This document shows, in pieces, positions 26,842-35,321 of a stretch of 64,000 bases of DNA. Where the stretch lies: assembly GCA_031367105.1 (NCBI GenBank), contig JANLPG010000145.1:90473-154472 (forward strand). Direction: 5' to 3'. Numbering within the stretch: position 1 is the first letter of the stretch; the number at the start of each line of letters is the position of its first letter. Source of the DNA: Palsa-1233 sp031367105 (GTDB lineage Bacteria; Gemmatimonadota; Gemmatimonadetes; Gemmatimonadales; GWC2-71-9). Below the pieces are notes generated by a model, which was not told the DNA's origin, did not search any database, and saw only the letters and a program-made list of their open reading frames with translations. Both the position numbers and the translations under genes were made by a program.

Positions 26842-27398
26842 CCGAGCAGCGCCGCGCGGAATGCGAGGGATTCCTGCGGCAGCGTCCATCCCTGCGTCAG
26901 GGCATACTCGAGCCGGCAACTGACGACGGACCGCAGCACCGCATCCGGCTCCTCCGGATAGCGGACCGCGAGCGCGGCGCGGTCGGCGCGGTCGAAGGCT
27001 CGCCCCGGTTCCAGAAAGTCGGCGCAGTAGAGGGCACGGCCGATTCGGCCCCAGCCCACCCAGCCGACGGAGTGCCACCGCACGGCGCTGAGAACATCGG
27101 CGTCGCGTTCGCCCTCCAGTTCGGCACGCGCCGCAGCCGCCGGTCCGTGCCGCAACTCGACCGGACCGTCGACGTGCGGAGCCCAGCGACGCATCTCGGC
27201 CTCCGGCGCGTCGCGCAAGGCGTCGTGCAGCCAGACGGCACGGAGCCAGCGCGCGCGCTCCTCGGCCGGTAACCGCAGCGCCGTCACCCATCCCCGCATC
27301 AGGGTGACCACCCGCTCGATATGCTCGCGCCGAGCGGCCGTGACGACGGCCCATGGCGGCAAGCCATCCTGGGCCGAACGAAGCGGATCGACGAGCAT
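26838..27398 (-). CDS. yqeK: HD-domain phosphohydrolase, YqeK-like
   Basis: 186 residues from the ATG at 27398. The metal-binding HD doublet is in VWLHDALRD. Then come HGPAAAARAELEG, AVRWHSVGW and ALYCADFLEPGRAFDRADR, which match the order and spacing of YqeK (compare RYHT and YLADYIEPGR in the family). YqeK enzymes hydrolyse diadenosine tetraphosphate symmetrically to ADP. The start is uncertain: the frame runs on to 27533 but those residues look like non-coding shadow, and a structured element lies there. The gene pairs with the LytR_C gene by ATGA overlap. Confidence 0.75.
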   Translation of the reverse strand: MLVDPLRSAQDGLPPWAVVTAARREHIERVVTLMRGWVTALRLPAEERARWLRAVWLHDALRDAPEAEMRRWAPHVDGPVELRHGPAAAARAELEGERDADVLSAVRWHSVGWVGWGRIGRALYCADFLEPGRAFDRADRAALAVRYPEEPDAVLRSVVSCRLEYALTQGWTLPQESLAFRAALLG

Positions 27399-27430
27399 CG
27401 GAGTCAGCGTCCCGCAGTCGGATCGGCCAC

Positions 27431-27461
27431 GGTGGTATTCCGGGCGCCACGGAACACCACC
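27431..27461 (-). repeat. 12-bp inverted repeat between panC and yqeK
   Basis: GGTGGTATTCCG (27431-27442) and CGGAACACCACC (27450-27461) flank a 7-base loop. On the minus strand, the transcribed one, the single imperfect position is a G-U pair, while on the plus strand it is an A-C mismatch, so an RNA structure on the minus strand is favoured. It lies within the 118-base gap after the panC stop. It could be an attenuator, a terminator without a T tract, or an RNA-stability element. Confidence 0.5.
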
Positions 27462-27516
27462 GCTGCAGTGACGAGCGGGCGGTCGCACGTGGACGTCCTC
27501 AGGCGGCGGCGAATCG

Positions 27517-28371
27517 TCACGCCCGCACCTCATTCAGGATCACGTTGTCGATGAGCCGGGTTGTTCCGACCCGCGCCGCGACGGCGACGACAGTCCCGGC
27601 TTCGGCGCGCGCGACGGGCGCCAAGGAGTCCGGGTCGGCCACGGCGATGTAGTCCGGGACAACCCCACCGGCCGATGCAAAGACGGCGGCGGCGAGCTCG
27701 CGCAGCACGTTGGCATCGCGTTCACCCGCACGCCAGCGGAGTTCGACCGCGTGCAGGGCGTGCGACAGGGAGAGTGCCTGAATTCTCGTCGCTGGCGTGA
27801 GGTAGGCGTTCCGTGAACTGAGGGCCAGGCCGTCGGTGTCACGCACCGTCGGCAGCACTCGCAGCGCGAGCGGGAAGTCGAGATCTCGAACCAGCTTGCG
27901 GATCAGGGTGACCTGCTCGAGGTCCTTCTGTCCAAAGGCGGCCACGTCGGGCCGCACAATATTGAACAATTTGGCGACCACCGTCAGCACGCCATCGAAG
28001 TGTCCCGGGCGATGCGCACCTTCCCAGCGGGACGCGGTCGCACCGGCGACCACCCGGATTTCCGCACCTGGCGGGTACATCTCGGCCACCGACGGGGCAA
28101 AGAGGATTTCGACACCGCGGGAGGCGGCCAGCGCACGATCACGCTCGATGTTCCGGGGGTAGCGACTGAGATCTTCGTTCGGCCCGAACTGCAGCGGGTT
28201 GACAAAGATGCTCATCACGATGATGTCGACCACCGAACGAAGGTCATCCACCAATGCGAGATGGCCATCGTGGAGAAAGCCCATCGTGGGCACGAAACCG
28301 ATGGTACGCCCCGCCTCTCGTTCGCGCACCAGTCGCGCACGGAGCGGCTCGATCGATGCGTATTCGTCCAT
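27517..28371 (-). CDS. panC: Pantothenate synthetase
   Basis: 284 residues from ATG 28371. The nucleotide-binding PTMGFLHDGHLALV holds the HxGH motif, and FVNPLQFGPNEDL, FGQKDLEQVTLIRKLVRDL and LSSRNAYL follow in the family order. It condenses pantoate and beta-alanine with ATP in pantothenate/CoA synthesis. A TTG at 28380 overlaps the panB stop (TTGA) and would add three residues; given the heavy use of 4-base overlaps here it is a real alternative start. It follows panB, as is common. Confidence 0.95.
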   Translation of the reverse strand: MDEYASIEPLRARLVREREAGRTIGFVPTMGFLHDGHLALVDDLRSVVDIIVMSIFVNPLQFGPNEDLSRYPRNIERDRALAASRGVEILFAPSVAEMYPPGAEIRVVAGATASRWEGAHRPGHFDGVLTVVAKLFNIVRPDVAAFGQKDLEQVTLIRKLVRDLDFPLALRVLPTVRDTDGLALSSRNAYLTPATRIQALSLSHALHAVELRWRAGERDANVLRELAAAVFASAGGVVPDYIAVADPDSLAPVARAEAGTVVAVAARVGTTRLIDNVILNEVRA

Positions 28372-28376
28372 CGTGA

Positions 28377-29183
28377 TCAATCGAACGAGTGGGCGTCGTC
28401 GGGATATGCCCCGGTGCGGACCTCGGCGGCGAACTGTCCTGCCGCATCGCGCACGGTACCGGATAGCTCGGCATAGCGCTTCAGGAATCGGGGTGCGAAA
28501 CCATCATTGAGCCCCAGCATATCGTGGAGCACGAGCACCTGCCCATCGCAGCCATTCCCTGCCCCGATACCGATCGTGGGAATCGTGAGGGCCTGCGAGA
28601 CCTGGGTTGCCAGTCCGCGGGGAACCAACTCAAGCACAATCGCGCTGGCACCGGCGTCCTGCAGCGCCATCGCATCATCGAGGAGGCGTTTCGCTGCCGG
28701 CGCGTCGCGCCCCTGAACCCGATATCCCCCGAGTGTATTGATCGCCTGCGGGGTGAGCCCCAGATGTCCAACAACGGGAATGCCACGGTCAACCAGTGCG
28801 CGGACGGTCTCCGCCATTGGAGCACCGCCTTCAAGCTTTACGGCCTGACAGTCGGTCTCGGCGAGCACCCGGCCGGCATTCCGGATCGCTTCTTCGGGAG
28901 AGACCTGATAGGAGAGAAATGGCAGATCGACGACGATCGGCGTGCGCTCGGTACCCCGCCGAACGCTGGCGGCGTGGTAGATCATCTGGTCGAGTGTGGC
29001 ACTCAAGGTTGAGCGCTGACCGGCCAGGACCTCGTTGAGCGAGTCGCCCACCAGAAAAATGTCGATTCCTGCGCTTTCCAGCAGACGAGCGAAGAGCGCG
29101 TCATAACAGGTCAACATCACCAGCCGACGCCCATCGTGTTTGCGGGTGGTGAGTTCGGGCATCGACAGCGGTCGGTCAGCCAT
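28377..29183 (-). CDS. panB: Ketopantoate hydroxymethyltransferase
   Basis: 268 residues from ATG 29183. Recognised by MLTCYDALFARLLESAGIDIFLVGDSL, VVDLPFLSYQ, AVKLEGG, VVGHLGLTPQAINTLGGY and IGIGAGNGCDGQVLVLHDMLG. It makes ketopantoate from 2-oxoisovalerate and 5,10-methylene-THF with Mg2+. The ATG sits inside the end of folK (8-base overlap); the longer frame upstream is shadow. It is co-transcribed with folK, a folate gene whose pathway provides its one-carbon donor. Confidence 0.96.
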   Translation of the reverse strand: MADRPLSMPELTTRKHDGRRLVMLTCYDALFARLLESAGIDIFLVGDSLNEVLAGQRSTLSATLDQMIYHAASVRRGTERTPIVVDLPFLSYQVSPEEAIRNAGRVLAETDCQAVKLEGGAPMAETVRALVDRGIPVVGHLGLTPQAINTLGGYRVQGRDAPAAKRLLDDAMALQDAGASAIVLELVPRGLATQVSQALTIPTIGIGAGNGCDGQVLVLHDMLGLNDGFAPRFLKRYAELSGTVRDAAGQFAAEVRTGAYPDDAHSFD

Positions 29184-29592
29184 GGGCCTCCACAGCGGCG
29201 ATCTGCCGCGCCCAGAAGTTCCGGTCGCGCAGCCCGGGGTGGGGCAGCACGAGGTCGGGGAGATCACACATCAGGTCGCCAAAATACACGACGTCGAGAT
29301 CGAGCGTTCGCGAGCACCAGGGTGTATCGCGCGTCCGGCCGGCTTCGCGCTCGATCGCGTGACACGCTCCGAGTAATTCGGCGGCCGGTCGGTCGGTCTC
29401 GAGCAGGACCACCTGGTTCAAGTACGGTGGCTGCGGCAGTCCGCCCAGCGGTGGGGTCTCTTCGACCGTTGACTCAGCCACCACCGCGGTCCCGGGCAAG
29501 GCGGCCAGCCGACGTCGTGCCAGATCAAGGCAGGCGGCACGATCACCGAGGTTGCTGCCCAGGGCAACGCAAGCCCGCACGGAACGTGTCAC
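29176..29592 (-). CDS. folK: 6-hydroxymethyl-7,8-dihydropterin pyrophosphokinase
   Basis: 138 residues, slightly shorter than the usual 155-165. Family segments are VALGSNLGDR at the N-terminus, then PPYLNQVVLLET, IEREAGR, SRTLDLDVVYFGD and LPHPGLRDRNF. It transfers pyrophosphate from ATP to hydroxymethyldihydropterin in folate synthesis. The GTG start at 29592 overlaps the trpA stop (GTGA). The catalytic core is complete; the shortening is at the C-terminus. Confidence 0.93.
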   Translation of the reverse strand: MTRSVRACVALGSNLGDRAACLDLARRRLAALPGTAVVAESTVEETPPLGGLPQPPYLNQVVLLETDRPAAELLGACHAIEREAGRTRDTPWCSRTLDLDVVYFGDLMCDLPDLVLPHPGLRDRNFWARQIAAVEAHG

Positions 29593-30395
29593 CGCCCCTC
29601 GATTGCGGCGCGGAGTTCGCGGAGGAAGACCCCGGCCGCGGTGACTCCGCGCGCGCCGAGCACATCGACCAGCGCACTACCGACGACCACCCCATCCGCC
29701 AGCCTGCCAACCACTCGCGCCTGCTCGGCGGTGGAGATCCCGAACCCGACGGCTATCGGGAGCGCGGTCGCGGCGCGCACCCGCGCCACCGATTCTTCCA
29801 GTCCAGTCGCCAGCTCGCGGGACGCACCGGTCACCCCGAGTCGCGCGACGAGATAGATGAATCCCTGTCCCCCGTTGACGGCTCGCGAGATTCGTTCCGA
29901 AGCCGTCGTGGGGGCGACGAGCCGGATCAGGTCGAGTGGCGAGGTGCGCACCTCCGCCTCTGTCGCCGGGTCGGCCCCCGCGGGGAGGTCGGTCAGGAGT
30001 AAGCCGGCCACCCCGATCGCGGCAGCATCGGCGAGTAGCCGCGTCACGCCGTATTGCAGGACCGGATTAAAGTAGGAGAACAACACGACCGGCGCCCGGA
30101 GTTCTGCGCGCGCGATCAGCGCGAGCGTGCCAGGCAACGTCATCCCGTTGGCCAACGCCTTGAAGGTCGACGCCTGTATGGTCGGGCCATCGGCCAGTGG
30201 GTCGGAGAAGGGGACTCCGACCTCGATGACATCGGCGTGCGCATCGGCTACCCGAAGTGCGGCCAGCGAATCGTCCACCGTCGGGAAGCCGGCGGTGAGG
30301 TACGGGATGAGCGCCGGGCGCCCGGCGGTGCGCAGCGCGGCCCAGGTGCGGTCCAGCCGCGACTCAGATGAAGAAATCACCGACGACAAGGCCAT
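29589..30395 (-). CDS. trpA: Tryptophan synthase alpha chain
   Basis: 268 residues. Catalytic Glu58 lies in DVIEVGVPFSDP and Asp66 in SDPLADGP. LPYLTAG-type PYLTAGFP, LFSYFNP, LLLTDLPAGA and IAVGFGIST are also present. It cleaves indole-glycerol phosphate and channels indole to TrpB. The start overlaps the upstream HD-GYP gene by 32 bases (ATG 30395) or 17 bases (GTG 30380). It is separated from trpB by two genes unrelated to tryptophan, which is unusual. Confidence 0.96.
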   Translation of the reverse strand: MALSSVISSSESRLDRTWAALRTAGRPALIPYLTAGFPTVDDSLAALRVADAHADVIEVGVPFSDPLADGPTIQASTFKALANGMTLPGTLALIARAELRAPVVLFSYFNPVLQYGVTRLLADAAAIGVAGLLLTDLPAGADPATEAEVRTSPLDLIRLVAPTTASERISRAVNGGQGFIYLVARLGVTGASRELATGLEESVARVRAATALPIAVGFGISTAEQARVVGRLADGVVVGSALVDVLGARGVTAAGVFLRELRAAIEGR

Positions 30396-31806
30396 AACGA
30401 TCCGGTGAAGTGACTTTCACAATGGTGCGCGGGTAACTGCCGTCGGCCCGCGCGCTGGAGAGGTCGACGAGCTCTCCGGGCGCCGACAAGCGCGCGCCCA
30501 GCGCGCTGACCGCGAGGCGCACCAGCGGCCGGTGCAACTGCTCCGGATCGGGACTCGCGCCGGCAACGACAGCAACCTCGAAGGTGTCGAGAATCACGCA
30601 GGTGCCGACAGGATAGATGCCGAGGAGATTGATGAGCGCTTTGACGAGCGTCGGATCATAGCCCCGCCCGGGGTTCAGCCACATCTCCCGCAGGACGGCA
30701 TCGGGCTCCAGCGGCTCGTTCTGGTACGCGCGCCGCGTGGTCGCGGCGTCGTAGCCATCCGCCACGGTCACCAGGCGAGTGAAGAGGCCGAGGCGGCGCG
30801 GACGGATCGCACGCGGGTAGCCACTCAGGTCCACCTTCATATGATGCTCGTGGGCCGCCAGGATGGCCCGGTAGGGCAGCTCCTCCCCCTCCCGCATCTT
30901 GAATAGCGTCAACGTGCCGAGCCAGGGATGGGCCTGCATCCGCTGCCATTCGGAATCATCCAGCGACCCGGCCTTGTTGAGAAGCTGAAGATCGAGTCGC
31001 GCCTTGCCGATGTCGTGGAGCAGGGCGGCGAGCCCCAGGTCGTAAAGTTGCATCCGTTCCAGCCCAAGTCGCTTGCCGAGCGTGACCGCGAAAATGGCGA
31101 CGTTGACCGAGTGTGTGAAGGTGTACTCATCGTATTCACGCAACGTCGTGAGCCCGGTGATCGAGAGCTCGTTCTCCATGACCTGGTCGACGATCAGCTG
31201 GATGGCGCGCTTGAGCCGACGGGTGCTCGGCGCGCGCCCCATCCGGACACCCTGCACCACGTCGCGGGCGACCGACACTCCCTGAGCGTAGGTCCGCTTC
31301 GCGCGTTCCAGCGCCTCGTCACCCTCGGGGGTATCGTCCGCCTGTTCGCCGACGGTATCGACCGTCAGTCGGATGATATCGGCCTGCTGCATTCGCTGGC
31401 GCAGGATGTCGAGCCCTTCCTCTGGCTCCACATCGGTCGGCAGCGTCCCCAATGCGCTCAGCCAGGCCTGCCACTCACGACGGGTGACGCCATCGTCCAC
31501 GCGGAGCAGCCCGACGCCGCAACTCCGCATCAGGCCGACGAAGCCGCTGAAGGCTGCAAAATTGTCGAGACCGAGGCGCAAGCGCGTCTGGTTGATGAAG
31601 ATGAAATCACCGGTGAGCCGGACTTCGATGAACCCCTCGAGCTGGAGCACCGAGAGCGCGGTCGCGTGCAGTTCGTCGAGGGATCGCTGGACTGTGGCGT
31701 TCTCGAGCGGATAGAGCTTGAGCGCGCGCTGGGCCCCGTGGATCGCCACGAGCAGCGCCCGGCCCGACTGGCGGAGCAGCGCGTCATCCGGCGCCGGTGC
31801 GGTCAT
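30364..31806 (-). CDS. HD-GYP-like phosphohydrolase with N-terminal module shared with the HEAT protein
   Basis: 480 residues from ATG 31806. N-terminal module (about 10-115) begins near AQRALKLYPLENATVQRSLDEL and aligns with the N-terminus of the adjacent HEAT-repeat protein. The HD-GYP domain follows: THSVNVAIFAVTLGKRLGL, the metal doublet in ALLHDIGKARLD, HPWLGTL, and HHMKVDLSGYP. Compared with the canonical HHExxDGSGYP, Glu is replaced by Met and the first Gly by Leu, so cyclic-di-GMP phosphodiesterase activity is uncertain. No receiver domain or membrane helix is seen. ATGA overlap with the HEAT gene; its end overlaps trpA. It is probably a cytoplasmic signalling protein acting with its partner. 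Confidence 0.85.
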   Translation of the reverse strand: MTAPAPDDALLRQSGRALLVAIHGAQRALKLYPLENATVQRSLDELHATALSVLQLEGFIEVRLTGDFIFINQTRLRLGLDNFAAFSGFVGLMRSCGVGLLRVDDGVTRREWQAWLSALGTLPTDVEPEEGLDILRQRMQQADIIRLTVDTVGEQADDTPEGDEALERAKRTYAQGVSVARDVVQGVRMGRAPSTRRLKRAIQLIVDQVMENELSITGLTTLREYDEYTFTHSVNVAIFAVTLGKRLGLERMQLYDLGLAALLHDIGKARLDLQLLNKAGSLDDSEWQRMQAHPWLGTLTLFKMREGEELPYRAILAAHEHHMKVDLSGYPRAIRPRRLGLFTRLVTVADGYDAATTRRAYQNEPLEPDAVLREMWLNPGRGYDPTLVKALINLLGIYPVGTCVILDTFEVAVVAGASPDPEQLHRPLVRLAVSALGARLSAPGELVDLSSARADGSYPRTIVKVTSPDRYGLVVGDFFI

Positions 31807-33497
31807 CCGAGCCAATCCCTGAGGACCGCATTGGCCGCGCTGCGCACCACCGCATCCTTGTCCGCGGTGAATCGGTCGACCAGCATCCTCGCCTCAAAAC
31901 TGCGCACTTTGGCCAGCGCAAAAATGGCACAGGCGCGTACCTCAGCCGACGTCTTCCGGCGGAAGAGACCCCGCGGCTGGAGTAATTCCTGCAATCGCCC
32001 GATCGCCGCGTCTCCCGCGAGCTGGCCGTAAGCCTCGTAGGCCGCGCGACGTTCACTGCGGTCCCACCCCTGATCCTTGCCTTCCAGCAGCAGGACTTCG
32101 AGTCGACGCACCGCGCCCCCCGAGCCACCACGCGACACGAGCACCGCCAACGCCGCCTGTCGGACCGAACGCTCCTCATCATCGAGCGCCGTTTCCACCG
32201 CGCTCACCGAGGTGGGCGTGGCGAACTCGCCAAGGGCACGGACCGCAGCGAGCCGGGCTGCCGCAGAGCCATCCTTCAGGTGGGCAATGATCGAAGGTAC
32301 CAACTGAGTGAGCCCGAGCCGGGAGGCGAGCGTGATCGCGGGCTCGATCACCTCCTCGGGGCCACTGTCCAGCAGGGCCGCGAGGGCTCCCGGTTGTGCC
32401 CGCGCAAGGTGCTCGACGCTCGGTTCGAGCGCTCGCCGCACCGCGGGGTCGATCGTCCGGCCGAGGTGGGCGAGCACGATCGGCAAGGCGATCGGCTTGA
32501 GTTCCCGCAACACTTCGCCGATGTCCTCTTCGCTCGGCCGAGTGGCAGCGTCCTCCAGAGCCACGAACAGCTGTTCGAGGATATCGGGCTGCGACAGACG
32601 ATCCTCAAAGGAGAGCAGTGCAGTATGCAACTCCTGGTCGAGCCCCGGCGCCCGTACCGCGATCACCCGAAGTTCGCGCAAGATGCGCGCGACGGCTCGG
32701 AATCCTCCGGTAGACAGCTGTGCGGGCAGGATATCTTCGAGCAGCGTGACCACCTCGCGACGCACCGACGGCTCACGCTGTGCCTCGAGGATGTCGAGGA
32801 GCGCATCGATGGCCGCCTGCCTGATGTCGCGCCGATATTCGTCATCGAGGTCACTCTGGATGAGGCGGATCTCCGCCTCTTCCAGAAAGAACGGTGTCGA
32901 ATCGAATGCGCTGGGATCCACCACGCCAGCCGCGGAGCCGACCGGCGCCTGCTGTGCCGCCGCGACCTCGGTCGCTGCCTGTTCTGGCTCCAACGGTCGC
33001 TCACGTGCGTCACTTTCCTGCAGAAATTCGATCCCTTCGCCGAGCACTTCGATAAAGGCGTAGGAAACGAGGACAAAATCCTGCTCCCAGAGCAGCGTGA
33101 GCAGATCGTCGCCCGCATCCGCGGCAAGGAGTCGTGACCGGTTGACGACGTCGAGAAAGCGGATGATCTCCTCGTTCTCCACGCCCGGCAGCAGGGTGAG
33201 TCGTCGGAGGCCATCCTTGTGAAGCTGCCAGGCGAGTCCGTCCGTCCGGGCAGCCTGCCGGTAGACGTTGACGCCCTCCCAACTGATCTCGCCTTCCTGA
33301 ATCTCGAGTACCAGTCGCCCGGTAATGCCCCAGACGGGCGCCAAGGCACCGGCGATCTGGTCGAGCGCCCGGGCGTACATCGGATTGTTCGGGAGGTACA
33401 TCTGCAGCGCACGCTGCCCCTTCACAAGGACGCGAAGGAGTTCCTCGATGACGCGGACGTCCACGTCATTGGGGCCGGCGTGAGCGGAAACCGTCAC
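31803..33497 (-). CDS. HEAT-repeat protein with N-terminal module shared with the HD-GYP protein
   Basis: 564 residues, no known function. Residues about 15-125 form the shared module (GQRALQMYLPNNPMYARALDQI, then a beta-rich part and VENEEIIRFLDVV). A linker with acidic and Ala/Gln-rich stretches runs to about 200. HEAT-like helical repeats fill the rest, with recognisable units such as SAAARLAAVRALGEF, RSVRQAALAVLVSRGG and DAVVRSAANAVLRDWLG. HEAT arrays usually make protein-protein contacts. There is no signal peptide or membrane helix. The GTG start overlaps the trpB stop (GTGA). Its tight coupling to the HD-GYP gene suggests a scaffold or regulator for that protein. Confidence 0.8.
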   Translation of the reverse strand: MTVSAHAGPNDVDVRVIEELLRVLVKGQRALQMYLPNNPMYARALDQIAGALAPVWGITGRLVLEIQEGEISWEGVNVYRQAARTDGLAWQLHKDGLRRLTLLPGVENEEIIRFLDVVNRSRLLAADAGDDLLTLLWEQDFVLVSYAFIEVLGEGIEFLQESDARERPLEPEQAATEVAAAQQAPVGSAAGVVDPSAFDSTPFFLEEAEIRLIQSDLDDEYRRDIRQAAIDALLDILEAQREPSVRREVVTLLEDILPAQLSTGGFRAVARILRELRVIAVRAPGLDQELHTALLSFEDRLSQPDILEQLFVALEDAATRPSEEDIGEVLRELKPIALPIVLAHLGRTIDPAVRRALEPSVEHLARAQPGALAALLDSGPEEVIEPAITLASRLGLTQLVPSIIAHLKDGSAAARLAAVRALGEFATPTSVSAVETALDDEERSVRQAALAVLVSRGGSGGAVRRLEVLLLEGKDQGWDRSERRAAYEAYGQLAGDAAIGRLQELLQPRGLFRRKTSAEVRACAIFALAKVRSFEARMLVDRFTADKDAVVRSAANAVLRDWLG

Positions 33498-34696
33498 GCT
33501 TCCTCGCTCAGGAGCGCTGCGACGTGCGCGACATCCTTGTCCCCCCGGCCGCTGAGGCAGAGGAGTACCAGATCATCCATCGACCACCGGCCGTGCACCG
33601 ACTCGATCCAGGCGATCGCATGGGCAGTCTCGAGCGCGGGGATGATGCCTTCGAGGCGGCAGAATTTCTGGAATGCGTCGAGGGCCGCAACGTCACCAAT
33701 CGCGGCATACTGCACGCGCCCGCGGTCACGCAGCCAACTGTGTTCCGGACCGACTCCGGGATAGTCCAGTCCTGCAGACACCGAATGTGCCGGAGAAACC
33801 TGACCATCGGCGTCCTGCAGCAGGTAGGACAGCGACCCGTGCAACACGCCGGGGGAACCGACGGAAAGCGTCGCGCTGTGGTGCCCGCTCGCAATCCCTT
33901 CTCCGGCCGCTTCAACGCCCACGAGTTCGACGGATTGATCGCCGAGGAATCCGGCAAACATCCCCATTGCGTTGGATCCACCCCCGACGCACGCCACGAC
34001 GGTCGTCGGCAGGCGGCCGGTGAGCGCCAGCAATTGCTGGCGAGATTCCTGGCCGATGACCGACTGAAAATCGCGCACCATCCGCGGATACGGATCTGGA
34101 CCAACGACGGAACCGATGATGTAATGCGTTGTCGGGACATTGGTCACCCAGTCACGCAGTGCCTCATTCGTGGCGTCTTTCAGCGTACGGGTACCCGACG
34201 TCACCGGTACCACCGTCGCCCCGAGCAGTTGCATCCGGTAGACGTTTAGCGACTGTCGGGCGACATCCTCTGCCCCCATATACACCACGCACTCGAGGCC
34301 GAAGCGGGCGCAAATCGTCGCCGTCGCCACCCCGTGCTGCCCAGCGCCAGTTTCGGCGATGATGCGGCGCTTCCCCATTCGCCGTGCCAGGAGTGCCTGG
34401 CCGATGGTGTTGTTGATCTTGTGGGCACCAGTGTGATTGAGATCCTCGCGCTTGAGCAGCACCCGTGCCCCGACCAATTCGCTGAAACGAGGAGCCTCGG
34501 AGAGGCGCGACGGTCGTCCGACGATGTCGCGCAGGAGCGTGTGGTATTCCTCCCAGAAGGCGGGCTCGTTGCGGGCCTGATCATAGAGCGCCGTCAGGTC
34601 ATCGAGCGCCGCCACCAGCGTCTCGGGGACGTAGCGGCCCCCGTACGGGCCGAAGCGACCAGCAACCGATGTTTCAGGCGGCAGAGCGAGCGTCAC
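33494..34696 (-). CDS. trpB: Tryptophan synthase beta chain
   Basis: 400 residues from GTG 34696. PLP lysine K93 lies in LNHTGAHKINNTIGQ. IIAETGAGQHGVATAT and the phosphate loop VGGGSNAMGMF are canonical. It condenses indole with serine. GTG 34696 has GGAG 7-8 bases upstream and gives the usual FGPYGGRYVPETL N-terminus; it overlaps trpF by 23 bases. GTG 34729 would add 11 residues. trpA does not follow directly: a HEAT gene and an HD-GYP gene intervene. Confidence 0.97.
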   Translation of the reverse strand: MTLALPPETSVAGRFGPYGGRYVPETLVAALDDLTALYDQARNEPAFWEEYHTLLRDIVGRPSRLSEAPRFSELVGARVLLKREDLNHTGAHKINNTIGQALLARRMGKRRIIAETGAGQHGVATATICARFGLECVVYMGAEDVARQSLNVYRMQLLGATVVPVTSGTRTLKDATNEALRDWVTNVPTTHYIIGSVVGPDPYPRMVRDFQSVIGQESRQQLLALTGRLPTTVVACVGGGSNAMGMFAGFLGDQSVELVGVEAAGEGIASGHHSATLSVGSPGVLHGSLSYLLQDADGQVSPAHSVSAGLDYPGVGPEHSWLRDRGRVQYAAIGDVAALDAFQKFCRLEGIIPALETAHAIAWIESVHGRWSMDDLVLLCLSGRGDKDVAHVAALLSEEA

Positions 34697-35321
34697 GAAC
34701 GATCTCCAGGAAGCGAAGCAGTCGGTCACTGTCCTTCAGGCCCGGGGCAGATTCCACCCCGGAACTTACATCGACAGCATCCGGACCGACGAGCCGAATC
34801 AGCTGACCGACATTCTCAGGTCGGAGCCCGCCGGCAAGGACAAACTTTACCGGCGGCGCGGCACGCCGAGCCGCGATTGCGAGCGCTTCTGGCAAAGCGA
34901 CACCCTTGCCGCCGCGGCCGTCGCCGTGGCGCGGCTCGACAAGTAAGGCATCGGCTCCTGCGCCCCGCAGGGCAAGCTCTTCGACCAGCGCCGACCGGGC
35001 GTCAAGCGTCGCCACCCGCCACACCTCATAGCCCCAGGCCCGCAGCCACTCCACCGGGGCCAGTCCTGAGTCGTCGTGGAGCTGCACTCCCGACAGCCCC
35101 GCCGCCTCCACCACTTCACGAATCCACTCGGGTTGCGCTCTCCCGAAAACCCCCAGCACCGGCACTCCCGATGCGGCGGCGACAATTTCGCGGGCCCGCA
35201 TCACATCAACCTGCCGCGGCCCACCGGCGAAAATGACCCCCAGTCGCCAGGCCCCGTGAGCTACGGCCAGCGCCGCGTCCTCGGGACGGGTCAATCCGCA
35301 GATCTTTACTTCAACGGCCAC
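34674..35321 (-). CDS. trpF: Phosphoribosylanthranilate isomerase
   Basis: 215 residues. The N-terminal VKICGLTRPEDA contains the catalytic Cys, GVQLHDD-type strand VQLHDDSGL follows, and FVLAGGLRPENVG and AVDVSSGVESAPGLKD are the phosphate-binding end. It isomerises PRA to CdRP. ATG 35321 overlaps trpC by 11 bases. Confidence 0.96.
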   Translation of the reverse strand: MAVEVKICGLTRPEDAALAVAHGAWRLGVIFAGGPRQVDVMRAREIVAAASGVPVLGVFGRAQPEWIREVVEAAGLSGVQLHDDSGLAPVEWLRAWGYEVWRVATLDARSALVEELALRGAGADALLVEPRHGDGRGGKGVALPEALAIAARRAAPPVKFVLAGGLRPENVGQLIRLVGPDAVDVSSGVESAPGLKDSDRLLRFLEIVRDARSAA

